The notes beneath the pieces were generated by a model. It searched no databases. It was not told the DNA's origin and saw only the letters and a list, made by a program, of their open reading frames with translations. A program made the translations under genes and the position numbers. Below are positions 44,219 to 55,525 of a DNA stretch of 64,000 nucleotides, in pieces (the first letter of the stretch is position 1; each line of letters begins with the position of its first letter). Source of the stretch: Diphasiastrum complanatum (Eukaryota > Streptophyta > Lycopodiopsida > Lycopodiales > Lycopodiaceae); assembly GCA_029204225.1 (NCBI GenBank), contig CM055094.1, positions 18,350,924 through 18,414,923 of the forward strand, written 5' to 3'.

Positions 44219-45208
44219 CTAACAGTTGGATCTGGTGAGGACTGGATCATGTACATCAAGTTGATGCACTTCGAGGTCGGCAGCTACAACATAAGATAGG
44301 AGCATTCGGATCAACGAATGTTTGACTACTGGACTGAGAATCTCACTGTAGTCAACATTCACGATCTGGGTGAATCCTCGTGCTACTAGTCTTGACCTCC
44401 TTCGATCAATTGCTCCATTGGCATTGTATTTGATCTTAAAGATCCATTTGCAATCAATGATGTTGCAGCCAATAGGAGCTTTGACTAACGACCATGTTTG
44501 GTTCTTGATCAGAGAGGAATACTCTTTGTCCATAGCTTTTCTCCAGAGATCAGAGTCTGGTTGGCTGAGTGCCTCTTCGACTGTCGTCGGTTCTTGTATC
44601 AAGAGACAGACAGACTCAAGAGTACACCTTGTGGGTTGTGTGCACACTCGGCTTGATCTTCTGGGAGGATTCGACTGATGAACCGCTCCTATGACTTGTT
44701 GATGGGTAGCAGCAACATCTTCGTCTGATTCGTTGTCTCGAAGTGAGTCGGCAATAGATACACCTGAGCCAGAAGCTCGGATTGTTGTGTCAACGACAGG
44801 TGATGAAGGTTCTTTTTGAGCAATATCCTTGCCTTTGAGGTCGACGAACTGATCCTCGATAAATATTGTATCTTGGTTATACAAGATTTGCTAGGTATCA
44901 AGATCGTACAACTTATAAGTATTATCAGATGAAGTATATCCGATCAGGATGGTCTTGAGACCTTGGAAGTCCAATTTCTTCCTCGTGTCTTTTGGGATCT
45001 GCGTGTAGGCAATGCACCCAAACACTCTTAGATTCTTCAAAGAAGACTTAGAGCCTGTCCACACCTCATGGGGTGTCTTGCTTGAGAGGGCCTTGGTCAA
45101 ACATTTGTTCTGAATGTAAGCTGCAGTGGAGACAGCTTCAGCCCAGAATCTCTTGGGCAACGATGCATGCGATAACATACATTTGGCAAATTCAACCAGA
45201 GTATGGTT
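44219..45208 (-). pseudogene. Copia integrase C-terminal part and RT N-terminal part (element D)
   Basis: Integrase: NHTLVEFAKCMLSHASLPKR, FWAEAVSTAAYIQNKCLTKA, PHEVWTGSKSSLKNLRVFGC, RKKLDFQGLKTILIGYTSSD. Hinge and RT: NPPRRSSRVCTQPTRCTLES, EEALSQPDSDLWRKAMDKEY, CKWIFKIKYNANGAIDRRRS, RLVARGFTQIVNVDYSEILS. One frame change near 44890. After DLEVHQLDVHD, at the first RT catalytic Asp, the homology stops. Confidence 0.9.
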
Positions 45209-45219
45209 CTCTGATACCA
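45209..45219 (-). other. Primer-binding site of element D
   Basis: The minus strand reads TGGTATCAGAG immediately after the LTR end CCCAACA. It matches the initiator tRNA-Met 3' end. Confidence 0.92.
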
Positions 45220-46425
45220 TGTTGGGAGAAAGAGGGATGAGAGGGTGTCGTGTGTGAGAAATGAAAAATTAGCTCAAAAGGAAAGATGAACACGAACGAG
45301 AAACGAAACACGAACGAGAAACAAAACACGAACGAGAAACAAAACACGAACGAGAAACGAACTCGAACGGAAATGAAACACGAACAAGAAATGAAACACG
45401 AACGGAAAGTGTTCGTGCGTAGCGGAACGAGCTATACGACTTTCTCTGTAAGCATGACTACGCCTATCAGAATGAACAGAACGGTAGTGATGGAAATCAC
45501 TATCGTTCTTGATTACGTAGCCAAACTTTGATAAATCATCAGAAGAGTAATTTGTCGCGAATGTTTTGCGAAGAGCTAGATTGAGCTTCAACTGATAATC
45601 AGTCACAAATTATTCACGAAAGACAAGACTAAATATTAGCTGTGCTAAAACAAATTACCAAATTGATCAACTAGAAAAGTCAGACAGAATGAATAATGAT
45701 AAGCATAACAATATTGACATAGATCTGAATGCAGAACAAAGAGCTGTTATCAAATTAAGTATGTCAAATATACATGTCAACAATGCGGTAAAGCACAAGA
45801 CAATAGCGGACAAAACCACGTGCTCTACGAAGACAATTCAATCTATAAAGAAATGAAAACCTTATTATTGACAAATAAAGAATCAATGCACAGAGCATCT
45901 ACTTTTGTCTATCTTTGATAAGCTTCTAATGCTGAATTTACACACTTGATCTTGAATCAATATCGTCTTCAATCGTCAACCTGAATACTTAAATGGTGTC
46001 CACTAGTATATATACACAATATTATAGGTATGCAGATGAAGAAAGTACAAAGTGGATGTGTTGTCTATAGGAGATCGTGGGTGGCTGCAATCGTTGTCCA
46101 ATCAGTTAGCACAGCTGCATGGGGTGAGCGTGAAAAGGTGCAACGTCTGTCAGTGCTGAAGTGAACGTTGGTGAAGATGCAAAAAAATGCGTCACTCTTA
46201 CAAAATTGCCTTAGGATTAGATTTACAGGGTGCCTTTGCTTTAGGGCACCTTCGACATTCAAGACAGTGTCGCCTTTTTTTGCCTGTCACCAAAATACGT
46301 GTAAAAACACAATGTCGCGATTCTTGCATCTTTTCTTTGCCTGTGAGAATTTACATGTAAATATGCAGCACAAATGGAGGCATATTAAAATGGGATTTAG
46401 GAGAGTAGAGGAAATAAATCCAACA
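45220..46425 (-). repeat. Complete LTR of element D, 1206 bp
   Basis: Bounded by TGTTGG on one side and CCAACA on the other. It contains an ACGAA-rich minisatellite at 45285-45410 (units AACACGAACGAGAAACGA), a GTAGCCAAAC..ATCAGA block, a TATATATACA stretch and, near its minus-strand start, the CGACA / TGTCGC cluster (46185-46330). Related LTRs are at 46426-46980, 49140-49917 and 53975-54610. Confidence 0.9.
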
Positions 46426-46980
<555 letters not shown>

Positions 46981-47754
46981 TGCGCGTAGGCAACACATCC
47001 AAACACTCTTAGGTTCTTTATAGAAGGCTTAGAGTCTGTCCGCACCTCGTGGGGTGTCTTGTCTAAGAGGGCCTTGGTCGGACATCTGTTCTAGACGTAA
47101 GCTGCAGTGGAGACAACTTTGGCCCAGAATCTCTTGGGCAACGATGCATGCGCTATCATACATTTGACTGATCCAACCAGGGTACGGTCCTTCCTCCATT
47201 AGATTGATGGAGTGATGAATTGCTACTCGATGTCTTGGCTTTGGCAGTACTCCTTAAACTCGATAGAGATATATTCTCCACCATTGTCTGACCTTAGGGT
47301 TTTGATCGTCCTTCCAGTCTCCTTTTCTGCACCTCCTTGAAGATTCTGAAGCAGTTGAAGGCTTCTAATTTCTTTTTTATAAGGTACACCATAGTCCTTC
47401 TAAAAAATTCATCAATAAAAGCTATAAAATACTTTGCATCCTTCAGCAAAGGATTTTTCATCGGGCCAAAAATGTCTGAATGTACAATGTCTAACAATCC
47501 TCTAGCAATATGTTGATGGCTTGTTTAAATGGTTTCCTAGTATGTTTACCAACTAGATAGTCTTGACAGACAAGTAACTCACCTTTATCATGAGGACAGT
47601 CGAGATCAAGAACAATAGATTGTCTAGACATTTGTTGTACAGCAGCATGATTCAAGTGACCAAGTCTATAATGCCAAAGTAAATTTTTATTTGCATGAAT
47701 AGAAGTACTGAGTGCCTGACTAGAGGCAAAAAAGAAATGACTTAATTTATACAA
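46981..47754 (-). pseudogene. Copia pre-integrase and integrase (element F)
   Basis: GAG-pre-integrase: NKNLLWHYRLGHLNHAAVQQ, MSRQSIVLDLDCPHDKGELL, CQDYLVGKHTRKPF, with the zinc-binding H..H..C..C set (HYRLGH, C.DY). Integrase start: [40 protein letters not shown] (first catalytic Asp in IDEF). A gap and frame changes follow, then AKVVSTAAYV-like and PHEVRTDSKP-like sequence down to VFGCVAYA at 46981. Confidence 0.85.
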
Positions 47755-47840
47755 GTATCCATGCCACTTTCCGAGTGCTAGGATCTTGCCTGTCCTATCT
47801 ACTACTTTGCACTGATCACATTCGAATTTTACTCTATGTC

Positions 47841-48180
47841 CTAGATTTGTGATTTTACAGAGAGCAGATTCGTAGATAAATTTGTTACATACAGGACTTT
47901 AGAAAGTAGCTTAGACTGATAATTTGCAAAGCTTAATCTTACAATACCTTCACCTTTAATAGCTTGTGTGCTATTGTTGCCAAGGTGAACATTTTTTGGT
48001 ATCGTAAGGTGTATAGGACTCAAAACAGTCAATGAGACTGGTCATGTGCTGAGTGGCTCCGGAATCCACGAACCAAGAACTGTAGCCGGTTGCTCCTTGA
48101 TGGCTGGTCATGAAGACATCTTGATCCGCTTCTTGAATAGGCTGTGGGGCTTCTATAGCTGCATTTGCCACTTCATTCAA
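47841..48180 (-). pseudogene. Copia aspartic protease (element F)
   Basis: Reads NEVANAAIEAPQPIQEADQD, then SSWFVDSGATQHMTSLIDC, with the catalytic DSGA intact, then after a frameshift at about 48000 NVHLGNNSTQAIKGEGIVRL and SKVLYVTNLSTNLLSVKSQI. The usual substrate-flap and LYVP..NLLSV blocks are present. Confidence 0.88.
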
Positions 48181-48970
48181 CTGCCCCCTTGCTATTGTTC
48201 TTTGCTTGCAGTATCCAGCAGTCTTGAATTTTGTGGTTATTTTGCTTGCAGTATCTGCAGAACAACCTCTTCTTCGTCTACGAATTCGACTGTTCTTTGT
48301 GTTGTGCTGGTTTCCGGTCTGGCTTTGATTACTTCGGCCCTTTCTTCTTCTTATGCTTAGTTGTGCTCTTGTTGTTGTATAAATCGTGAGAATCAGGTGA
48401 GGAACTTGAGACTTCGTTCCTCCGCGTGTCTTCTTGCAACAACATTGTAATGACTCTTGAAAGAGTCAGTTCTGGATGTTCGTGATGATCATCACCTAGT
48501 TGTCATATGAGCTTGGCAAGCTTGTAAGCAGTTGCATCACTGCGTCTTGATCGTCTATGACAGATCCGACAACGGCCATTTGCTTTAGCAGGTTCTTGAT
48601 TTGGTTGATGTGATTCTGTAGGGAATCACCATTTGCCATCTTGAGGGAGTAAAATTTCTTCCTGAGATGTAGCTTGGAAGCTATATCTTGCACTTCATAT
48701 AGTGTGCTCAAGATGTCCCAAACTTCTTTGGATGGCTGGGACTCGGATACATGGCCGATCTGGGTATCCAAAATGTTGAGGATGATCAGCGTGAAAGCCT
48801 TTCCATCCTTCAGCTTCCATCTGGCGATTGCTGCGTCGTCTGCTTCAGGTTTCCCTTTTGCACCTGTAACAACGTCATACAATTCTTTAGCCATTAGTAC
48901 AGTTTTCATCTTAAATTTCCACAAATGGTAATTTGCTCCATGAAGCTTGTCCATGATAGGATTGGCTTTC
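48181..48970 (-). pseudogene. Copia gag (element F)
   Basis: Starts with ATGGATTCCAAGGGAAAGCC (48981-48962). It then reads DKLHGANYHLWKFKMKTVLM, KELYDVVTGAKGKPEADDA, SKEVWDILSTLYEVQDIASK, LHLRKKFYSLKMANGDSLQN, IKNLLKQMAVVGSVIDDQDA, LLTSLPSSYDN, then a stop at 48496. Downstream HHEHPELTLSRVITMLLQED and a Lys/Asn-rich linker continue in other frames, with a disrupted knuckle (ADTASKITTKFKTAGYC). It is the template against which the inverted gag at 27568-28050 was recognised. Confidence 0.9.
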
Positions 48971-49127
48971 CCTTGGAATCCATGTCGAAGATTAGTCTAG
49001 GTGATAGGAAGAAAAACTATCAGTGACCGTATGAAAATCTAGTACTGAATTATAGAACAAGAAGACAATTACTCTATCGGCTGATAGAGTCTTGTTATTG
49101 TGGAAGCTTATCAGGCTTTGAAAAATT

Positions 49128-49139
49128 GCTCTGATACCA
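49128..49139 (-). other. Primer-binding site of element F
   Basis: The minus strand reads TGGTATCAGAGC, a perfect match to the plant initiator tRNA-Met site, right after the LTR end TCCCAACA. Confidence 0.95.
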
Positions 49140-49917
49140 TGTTGGGATTGAAAGAGTGTATATAAGTGTGAGGAACGAAAATAACTCGAAAAGGAATGAA
49201 CACGAAAAGAAGTGAACTCGAAACTTAAAAAAGAAACGAACTCGAACATAAAGTGTTCATGCGCAGTGGAATGAGCTATCTTACTCTTTTCCTAGGCATG
49301 ACTATGCCTATCAAACACGAAGAAAACGTTAGTGATTGAAATCATGTTTGATCTGATTATGTAGCCAAACATTAGGCAACAAAACATCAGAAAGATAATT
49401 TGTCTCAAACAGCTAGACAAATTATTAGTCGCAAATTATTCGCGAAGAGCTAGATTGAGCTCGACTGATAATTAGTCATGAAAGGCAAGACTAAATATTA
49501 GTCACAAACAACTAGACTAATAATAATTCGCGAAGAACAACTACCAGATTGAGCAATAGAAGAGTCAGACAGAATGTAGAAAAGCATAGCAATATTGACA
49601 CAAATCTGACCACAGAACAAACAAAGTTGTAATCAAATTAAGTATAGCAAAATATACAGGTCAATAATGCTGGTGAGCACAAGGCAATAGCGAATGAAAT
49701 CGCGTGCTTCACGAAGCTAATCCAATCTGTGAAAGGAATAAGCCTATTACTGACAATAGAAAGAATCGATGCGCGGAAGCATCTACTTCGTCTATCTCTG
49801 ATAAGCTTCTGATGCTGTTATGCTTGTTGCTAGTTTCTCACTTGATTTCTCTCACACTTGTTGAATACGCAAATGGTATTCAATATATATATACATAATT
49901 TTACAGGTGTGCAGTAG
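49140..49917 (-). repeat. 5' LTR of element F, truncated
   Basis: Begins TGTTGGGATTGAAAGAG on the plus strand and follows LTR D block by block (TATGTAGCCAAAC, CATCAGAAAGATAATTTGTC, GAAGCATCTACTTCG, TGAATACGCAAATGGTATTC, TATATATATACATAATTTTA). It stops after CAGGTGTGCAG at about 49917, so the U3 half with the CGACA cluster is missing. Confidence 0.88.
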
Positions 49918-50390
49918 TTAAGTAATGATTTTAGAGTAGATAGGAGATTAGGTAGATTTAGTTAGGGAGAGCATCAACAAAACCTTGTATTTAGAAAATC
50001 CCACCTTGTACACACTGCCCTTGCCCTTGTATAGATCCTATGTAAAAATCTAGACCTACCCTTCCTTTCGACTTTTTCCTTGTAATATTGTCCCAAAAAT
50101 GCCCTGAACGGTTTGTACGAAGCATTACTGCTATTTTTGACAGTCATTGTCCTCGCAATTATTATTCTCTATTGCACTTGAACGCGTGATCAAATTTGTC
50201 CAGAAAAATTCTAGCCAAAATTCAAGTTAGGCCCATTTTTAGACAAAATCGCCATTTTTAGTAAACAGCGGGACATTGAAAATCTCAAAAATCTAGCAGC
50301 CAAATGGGAAACGAGTTTTGCATAAGGCAAAGTTTGATGAATCGACATAGATTAGACTGATGTCCAAAAAAGACAATAGGCGACTTATAA
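49918..50390. other. No gene recognised
   Basis: No domain. An A/T-rich stretch with CCTTGTA phrases; it may be the outer flank of the truncated LTR. Confidence 0.45.
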
Positions 50391-50427
50391 TTCCCCCTAT
50401 ATATATATATGGGCGTTATAGAAAATT

Positions 50428-50690
50428 GTATCTTATTACTCGCGCGATATTACTCACCTATTACTCGCCTATGTGATATTACTCGCCCTCAATTATTACT
50501 CACGCATTGTTATTATTTGCCCTCAGTGATTACTTGTCCACAATGTATAACCCAGCGATCTCCTAATACTCACTGATCCCTATTACTCGTCTATCTATTT
50601 ATAACTCGCATGTTATTACTTGTTGAAGCCTATTACTCACCATATGTGTCTATAACTCACCATCCCCAATTTTACTCGCCCTCAGATCCC
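50428..50690. repeat. Cluster of about 16 degenerate TATTACTCGCC motifs
   Basis: The motif (T)ATTACTC(G/A)C recurs every 10-25 bases, with variants ATAACTCGC, TAATACTCAC and TTTTACTCGCCCTCAG. It ends about 30 bp before the ATG at 50717 of the coiled-coil pseudogene, so it would lie in its promoter or 5' UTR. Confidence 0.75.
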
Positions 50691-50716
50691 CATCCACATC
50701 AACACTTAAATACATC

Positions 50717-52745
50717 CATGGCACCGAAATGTCGTCTTTCGCATGCTATTTCTCGACCAGGCCAAAACTCCTGCATCACTTGAAGCACTGCTGCATCTTC
50801 TAGCCCTGCTACGTCCTCACGGACCACTTCCTCGCCATCCTCATTCCAGCAGACCGGATCCGTCTCTTATTTCTCTCCATTATCATCCACATCCCCCAGA
50901 CAAGAGGAGGAAGAAACATCTCCCCGATCTGCCTCCCGAACTGCTACTCTTGCCATGTGTGCACCTTCGCGGTACACCATTTTGACTTTACTCACGGAGC
51001 AAGAGATTGGGCAGGACCATGTGGTCTCCCTCGACCCGCAGCTTATTTCAATGGCTCTGACTCTTCCACACTCCACCCACCTGCCAGCCATCCGAATCCT
51101 CACCAAATTTGACATACTCATATTTTTTTGTCCAGATAATGATGACGTTAAAACAAAAACCAACAATGGGTACATGATTTTCCAACTCAGGAATTCAAAC
51201 CTCTGTGATGTGATAGATATTTTGTCCGCCACCATCATCATAAGTTCCCACCATCTTCTACGTGTGTCCAAGCAAGTCATCATCATGATGACAATTATGG
51301 ATGGACTAAATACCGTTTATGATTGGGCCTCGTTTCTCGTAAAGGAGCTACAGGCTGCTTTCAAGCGCCCCTCATGGATCACCTGTGGTGGTCTCATCAC
51401 CATCATTGCCTACACTCACCTGGAGCATCTAGGTGTTAAGACGTCCACACCCTCCTCTCCATCCGCCAGTCTATTCTCCCAAGATTCACACTTGCGCTAT
51501 TGATGGAAGGCCAACATGCCTTTGCCTCATCACCTACACCATCTACTCATACACACACTGGCCCAATGCACACTAGCCCCATCCACTCCTCCTCCATGCT
51601 TCAGATCACATCTCGTGTACATAGCTCCATCTGCCCCACAGTTTTTTCTCCTGTTTTCACCGTTGTCGCAAGTTCCACCATTTTCACAATCACTACTCTC
51701 GCCATTGCCACCTCATCTTTCCTTACTGTCGCTATTCCACTTCTTTCATCTCCCATTCACCCGACAATTGTCTCCAACATTGTCGCTCTCGCCACTTCTG
51801 TTGTCACCCCTATTATCGCCACCATCTCCACCACCACTACTCCACCCATCACCACCATCTCTGTCACCACACCTCTTACACTCGCAACTCTGTCACTTCG
51901 GTCAGCTGGGATACTCAGGCTCTGGCTTGTTGGAGTGTCTTAACAGGCCTCCAGCAACAGCTCTTCCAAATGCTCTCTGTAAGAGCTACCGAGCAATCTC
52001 GCAGTTAATTGGTGGTGGAGCAAACGTTGCAGGACTTGATTGATAAGGTCGCGCAACTGAAAAGAGACCAGAAAGAGAAAGGAATGAGAGTCACCAGTTA
52101 ACAGACCAGTTGAAAAAAGCACAACAAGCAACTTTGCAAAACCAACAGCTCATCTCTAGACTTCAGACTGAGCCGACCAAGAGAAGACCATGCAAAAAAT
52201 CTACCAATCTGACCGCCAGCATTTGGTGCTAAAACAGACCACATTGGAGCAGGAGCGTGAATTTTTCAGAACCAACGAGAGATCGATCAAGGACTACATC
52301 TGCCAACTAGAGCGAAATGTTTCCAAGGAAAAGACGGAGTTGCAAAGAGCCCAGGCCAACTTCACCACCCAATAGGTGGCCTTGGAGCAAAAAGTCCAGC
52401 AGGTTGATCAACAAGTGCAGGCCATCCAAGCTGCACTCAATCATATGGTAGCAACGACAAAAGAAGAGACACCGACCACCCAAAAACTCCAAAGAAGCGT
52501 GTTGAATACTACAAAGATCACTCTGCCCGGGTGTTACATACATTCCAGGACCAACTAAAATTTTATGATGTTGTGCTCACCTCCAAGGACACAGAGCTGG
52601 CAACCTTACACGCCACGCTCCGAGAAGATGAGCAGGCACTCAAGGCAACTGAAGGCCAATTGCAAATCATGAAGAAGCACTTCACCGTTGTTCTAGAGTT
52701 TTTCACTGCTCTAGATGACAATTTACCATTTACTTTCAATATTTG
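50717..52745 (+). pseudogene. Decayed coiled-coil protein gene, family not recognised
   Basis: Starts near ATGGCACCGAAATGTCG (APKCRLSHAISRPGQN), goes through a Ser/Pro-rich segment, then a well-formed segment (50955-51450): VVSLDPQLISMALTLPHSTH, ILTKFDILIFFCPDNDDVKT, NNGYMIFQLRNSNLCDVIDI, DGLNTVYDWASFLVKELQAA. Then a Thr/Ser/Pro-rich linker (51500-51900) and a long heptad-like coiled coil (52150-52700): SDRQHLVLKQTTLEQEREFF, RSIKDYICQLERNVSKEKTE, ALEQKVQQVDQQVQAIQAAL, LKFYDVVLTSKDTELATLHA. Stops and frameshifts occur throughout. Codon content is GC-richer than the surroundings. It could be a host gene or an extra ORF carried by a retroelement. Confidence 0.55.
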
Positions 52746-53039
52746 ATTAGATTAGTTTTTTATTATTTTTCTTTGTCTTTTTCAGCTTTCTCCCTCTCTA
52801 ATTCTAACATCATTTACATTTATCAGATTGCATCGGAGGCGAATAAAAACATCGTTGTTTTGTCCACATTAAGAATTTTGGCTATTTATGCGATGTTTTC
52901 GGGAGTCCTCCATTCCATTTTGTAGCAGACCTTTCCACCATCATCAATTTTTCACAAGATTGATGCTTTCAATTGGAGCTAGATCACATGCATCAACCCC
53001 CTCTCTTTGTTCCATCCCTTCACTTTCACAACACCAACA

Positions 53040-53349
53040 GGTATAGTATGCGCCAGAGTACCAGCCAACAAGAGTAGAGAAGCTGACCGATGCCCTCACA
53101 GAGCATATAAAGCATTGCCATACCAATATCGCCGCCCTCCCTGATACTCTATGTCTCACCAAATCCCTCTACCACGAATGCCACTAGTACGATCCCGCCA
53201 CTCTCATCGTCTATTACAATGCGGCAGCGTTGACTCAATTTTTCATCAGTGCCATCAGAGCCAGGTTGTCATATTCTGACATAGCCGAGAAGCTAGCAGA
53301 TCTAGGAGGCCAAGCATTCAGACAATCAACCAAACGACAAGAAAAATAG
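53040..53349 (+). pseudogene. Possible continuation of the coiled-coil gene
   Basis: After a CAACAG acceptor-like site the plus strand reads YAPEYQPTRVEKLTDALTEH, IKHCHTNIAALPDTLCLTKS, one stop, then YYNAAALTQFFISAIRARLS, YSDIAEKLADLGGQAFRQST and a stop at 53347. It ends 14 bases before the gag ATG at 53363. Confidence 0.45.
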
Positions 53350-53362
53350 ACTTCAAGAATCA

Positions 53363-53998
53363 ATGGCTTCAATCATCAGCATGCGAAACAAGATCTGCAC
53401 TATACTTAATTCTTCAAAATCTAACTTTCTAGCTTGGAAAGTTAAGACATCTTTGATACTCAAGGGCAAAGTTCTCTTCCCCTGGATGGATGGCACAAAA
53501 GAAATGCCTACGACAACAGACAAGGAGCTACGCGAATGGAGGGAGAAAAACGACAAGTTAGTAGCTTTGCTATCATCTCCCATTGAACATAGCCTTACAC
53601 TTGACCTGGCTACACTCTCCAAAGCTAAGGAGATGTGGGATACACTGCTCACAAGATTTCAGACGAAATCAAAAAGTCAGATTATGATGTTGGAGGATCA
53701 GCTGACGAATCTACAGTGGGATGGAAAAGACCTCATCTCATTCGTGAGAAAGATGAAGGATCTGTTTCTATCACTACACAACTCAGGAGAAGAGAATGTA
53801 GTATCAGTTGAGAAGCAGCTCACATATCTGTTGAGAGCATTACCCAGATCTTTCCAGATGACACGAACCCTGCTCACAAAAGATTCTACCACGAACTTTG
53901 AAAAGGTGATTGTCGAGATTCGAGAGGAAGTCGAGGCCAGAGAGCATCTTGATCACAAAGATGGTTTTGACTTATGTAGCCAAACAATAATGCATTGA
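53363..53998 (+). CDS. Copia gag (UBN2-type), open for 211 codons, 3' part replaced
   Basis: ATG at 53363: KSNFLAWKVKTSLILKGKVL, FPWMDGTKEMPTTTDKELRE, WREKNDKLVALLSSPIEHSL, AKEMWDTLLTRFQTKSKSQI, MMLEDQLTNLQWDGKDLISF, QLTYLLRALPRSFQMTRTLL, FEKVIVEIREEVEAREHL. This is the capsid-like copia gag with no stop. After EHLDHKDG the frame enters LTR sequence (GTAGCCAAACAATAATGC), so the zinc knuckle and pol are lost. It is the most intact gag in the window, and its relatives should be judged by sequence search. Confidence 0.75.
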   Translation: MASIISMRNKICTILNSSKSNFLAWKVKTSLILKGKVLFPWMDGTKEMPTTTDKELREWREKNDKLVALLSSPIEHSLTLDLATLSKAKEMWDTLLTRFQTKSKSQIMMLEDQLTNLQWDGKDLISFVRKMKDLFLSLHNSGEENVVSVEKQLTYLLRALPRSFQMTRTLLTKDSTTNFEKVIVEIREEVEAREHLDHKDGFDLCSQTIMH

Positions 53999-54610
53999 AT
54001 TATCAGACATATAATTTGTCGCAAAAAAATACAGAAACACATACGTTTTGAGACGAAAGCTGAACGCAATGAAGGATAGTATTGATTCAGTATGAAAACG
54101 AAACAGAAGTATATGAGTACAATAAGTTGCGGATCAAAGCCACGTACTCTATGCTATCTCTAAGCGGCTAAAATGAAAGTTTGAATTAAGTGCAATGCTG
54201 ATAAGCAGTAGCACAATAGCAATCTCTAAAAAAACTCTAAGAAGTGAGCTAGAAGCTCAAGAGTGTACAAGCTTGCAGGTTTGAGAGAGAGAGGGAGAGA
54301 GACAACTAACTATTCAAATGCTTTTGTTCATAACATGAAAATTGTATGAATATGAACAACTATTTATACTAAGAAATTAGGTCGTCAATTGCAATCGTCA
54401 GTTGGCTGGTGATCCATTGGCATCCATTCGGTCCTTGTCATTGATTGCTGATAAGTGGTGAAATTGGTCATAAACGTTTTGTCTGCATAAATGAACCAAA
54501 ACTGTAGCTCTACAGAAATGAACTAAAACAGTCACAGGCGACATTGTCGGTTTTTCACGAAAAAGACAAAATAGACAAAGGTGTCTTTAAATCTCATTTA
54601 GGATTGTCCC
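53970..54610 (-). repeat. LTR fragment related to LTR D/F
   Basis: Begins mid-LTR with TATGTAGCCAAACAATAATG, ATCAGACATATAATTTGTCGC, continues through CCACGTACTCTATGC, CTGATAAGCAGTAGC, CAAATGC and ends in a CGACATTGTCGG..TTTTTCACG cluster (54535-54575) before ATTTAGGATTGTCCCACAC. The orientation matches LTR D on the plus axis. Confidence 0.65.
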
Positions 54611-54799
54611 ACACTTTGCTAGACTCATTTCCTTAATATTTGAGGCTCACACACACCTCTTTCTCCATTCTGATCCAAACAGACCATTCATCTCCTCTTT
54701 CATCTCTACACAACCCTCCTTCTCCTCCATTGCTCCCTCACTAACAAGCTCCTTTCATCTCCTTCGTTTTCCTTTGCACTCCATCTCAGTTGTTTCCCA

Positions 54800-55340
54800 T
54801 CTCAGTCGAGCCCCTTTGTTTCCATCTCGACCGAGGGGCACTTAAAAAAAAAAATTAACAAATCTCGACTGAGCCCTGCAGACGGCATTTCGACCGAGCC
54901 CTATAGACGACATCTCAACCGAGCCCTACAGACGGCATCTCAACCGAGCCCTACAGATGCAATATCGACCGAGTCTAAGATTGAAATCTTGACCGAGTCT
55001 GAGACTGAAATCTCAATCGAATCTGAGACTAAAATCTCGACTGAGTCGCAAAACATCAAATCTCGACCGAGTCGTAAGACAGTCACCGAGCCAAAAAAAC
55101 CGTCAGATCTCGACTGAGCCCCTCCCCTGGTCATGATCTCGACCAAGTCCTCTCTCGACTGAGTCTTCTAGTCAAGATCTCGATCGAGTCTCTGGGTCAG
55201 TTCTCGACCGAATCAGTTGGATCAAACCTTGACCGAATCACTTCAATAGCATCTCAACCAAGCCAGATCAATGCCAAATCCTAAAATTTTTGACCTAGAT
55301 CTCTGATTGCCAGTTCGACCAAACCATCATCTCGATTGGT
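54800..55340. repeat. Minisatellite of ATCTCGACCGAGTC-type units
   Basis: About 20 imperfect units of 20-32 bp with core TCTCGACCGAG(T/C)C separated by short variable stretches (CCTACAGACGGC, TGAGACTGAAA). It lies upstream of the Ty3/gypsy gag that starts at 55526, so it may be part of that element's LTR or 5' UTR. Confidence 0.8.
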
Positions 55341-55525
55341 CCTTAGAGCTCAAAAAAAAACATCAACAAAAATCTCAAAAAACAAAACTTATACCAATAG
55401 AAAGCCCTTCAGATATCGAGTCTCTCCCTTGAGTTCCCTACTGGTGCAAAAAAAAAAATCCTAAAAAATCAAAAACAAAAAAACAACAGAAACCCATACA
55501 AACCACAAAATACAGGACAGTAACA

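Larger units (their letters stand above)
44219..46425 (-). mobile_element. Copia element D: LTR and primer site fused to integrase and RT
   Basis: Minus-strand order: 5' LTR 46425-45220, primer-binding site 45219-45209, integrase end 45208-44891, RT start 44884-44219. Gag, protease and integrase core are missing: the primer site is followed within about ten bases by integrase codons (NHTLVEFAKC). RT stops before YVDD. Confidence 0.9.
46981..49127 (-). mobile_element. Copia element F: gag, protease, integrase part
   Basis: The 5' LTR is 49140 onward, primer site 49139-49128, then minus-strand gag (48970-48180), protease and pre-integrase domain (48180-47491), integrase (47497-46981), then directly the partial 3' LTR. 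RT and RNase H are deleted. This is the most complete 5' half of a copia element in the window. Confidence 0.9.

Noticed and set aside
45274-45606. Repetitive frames (TNEKQN on one strand, FHFRSS-type on the other)
   Set aside because: They translate the ACGAA-rich minisatellite of LTR D on both strands.
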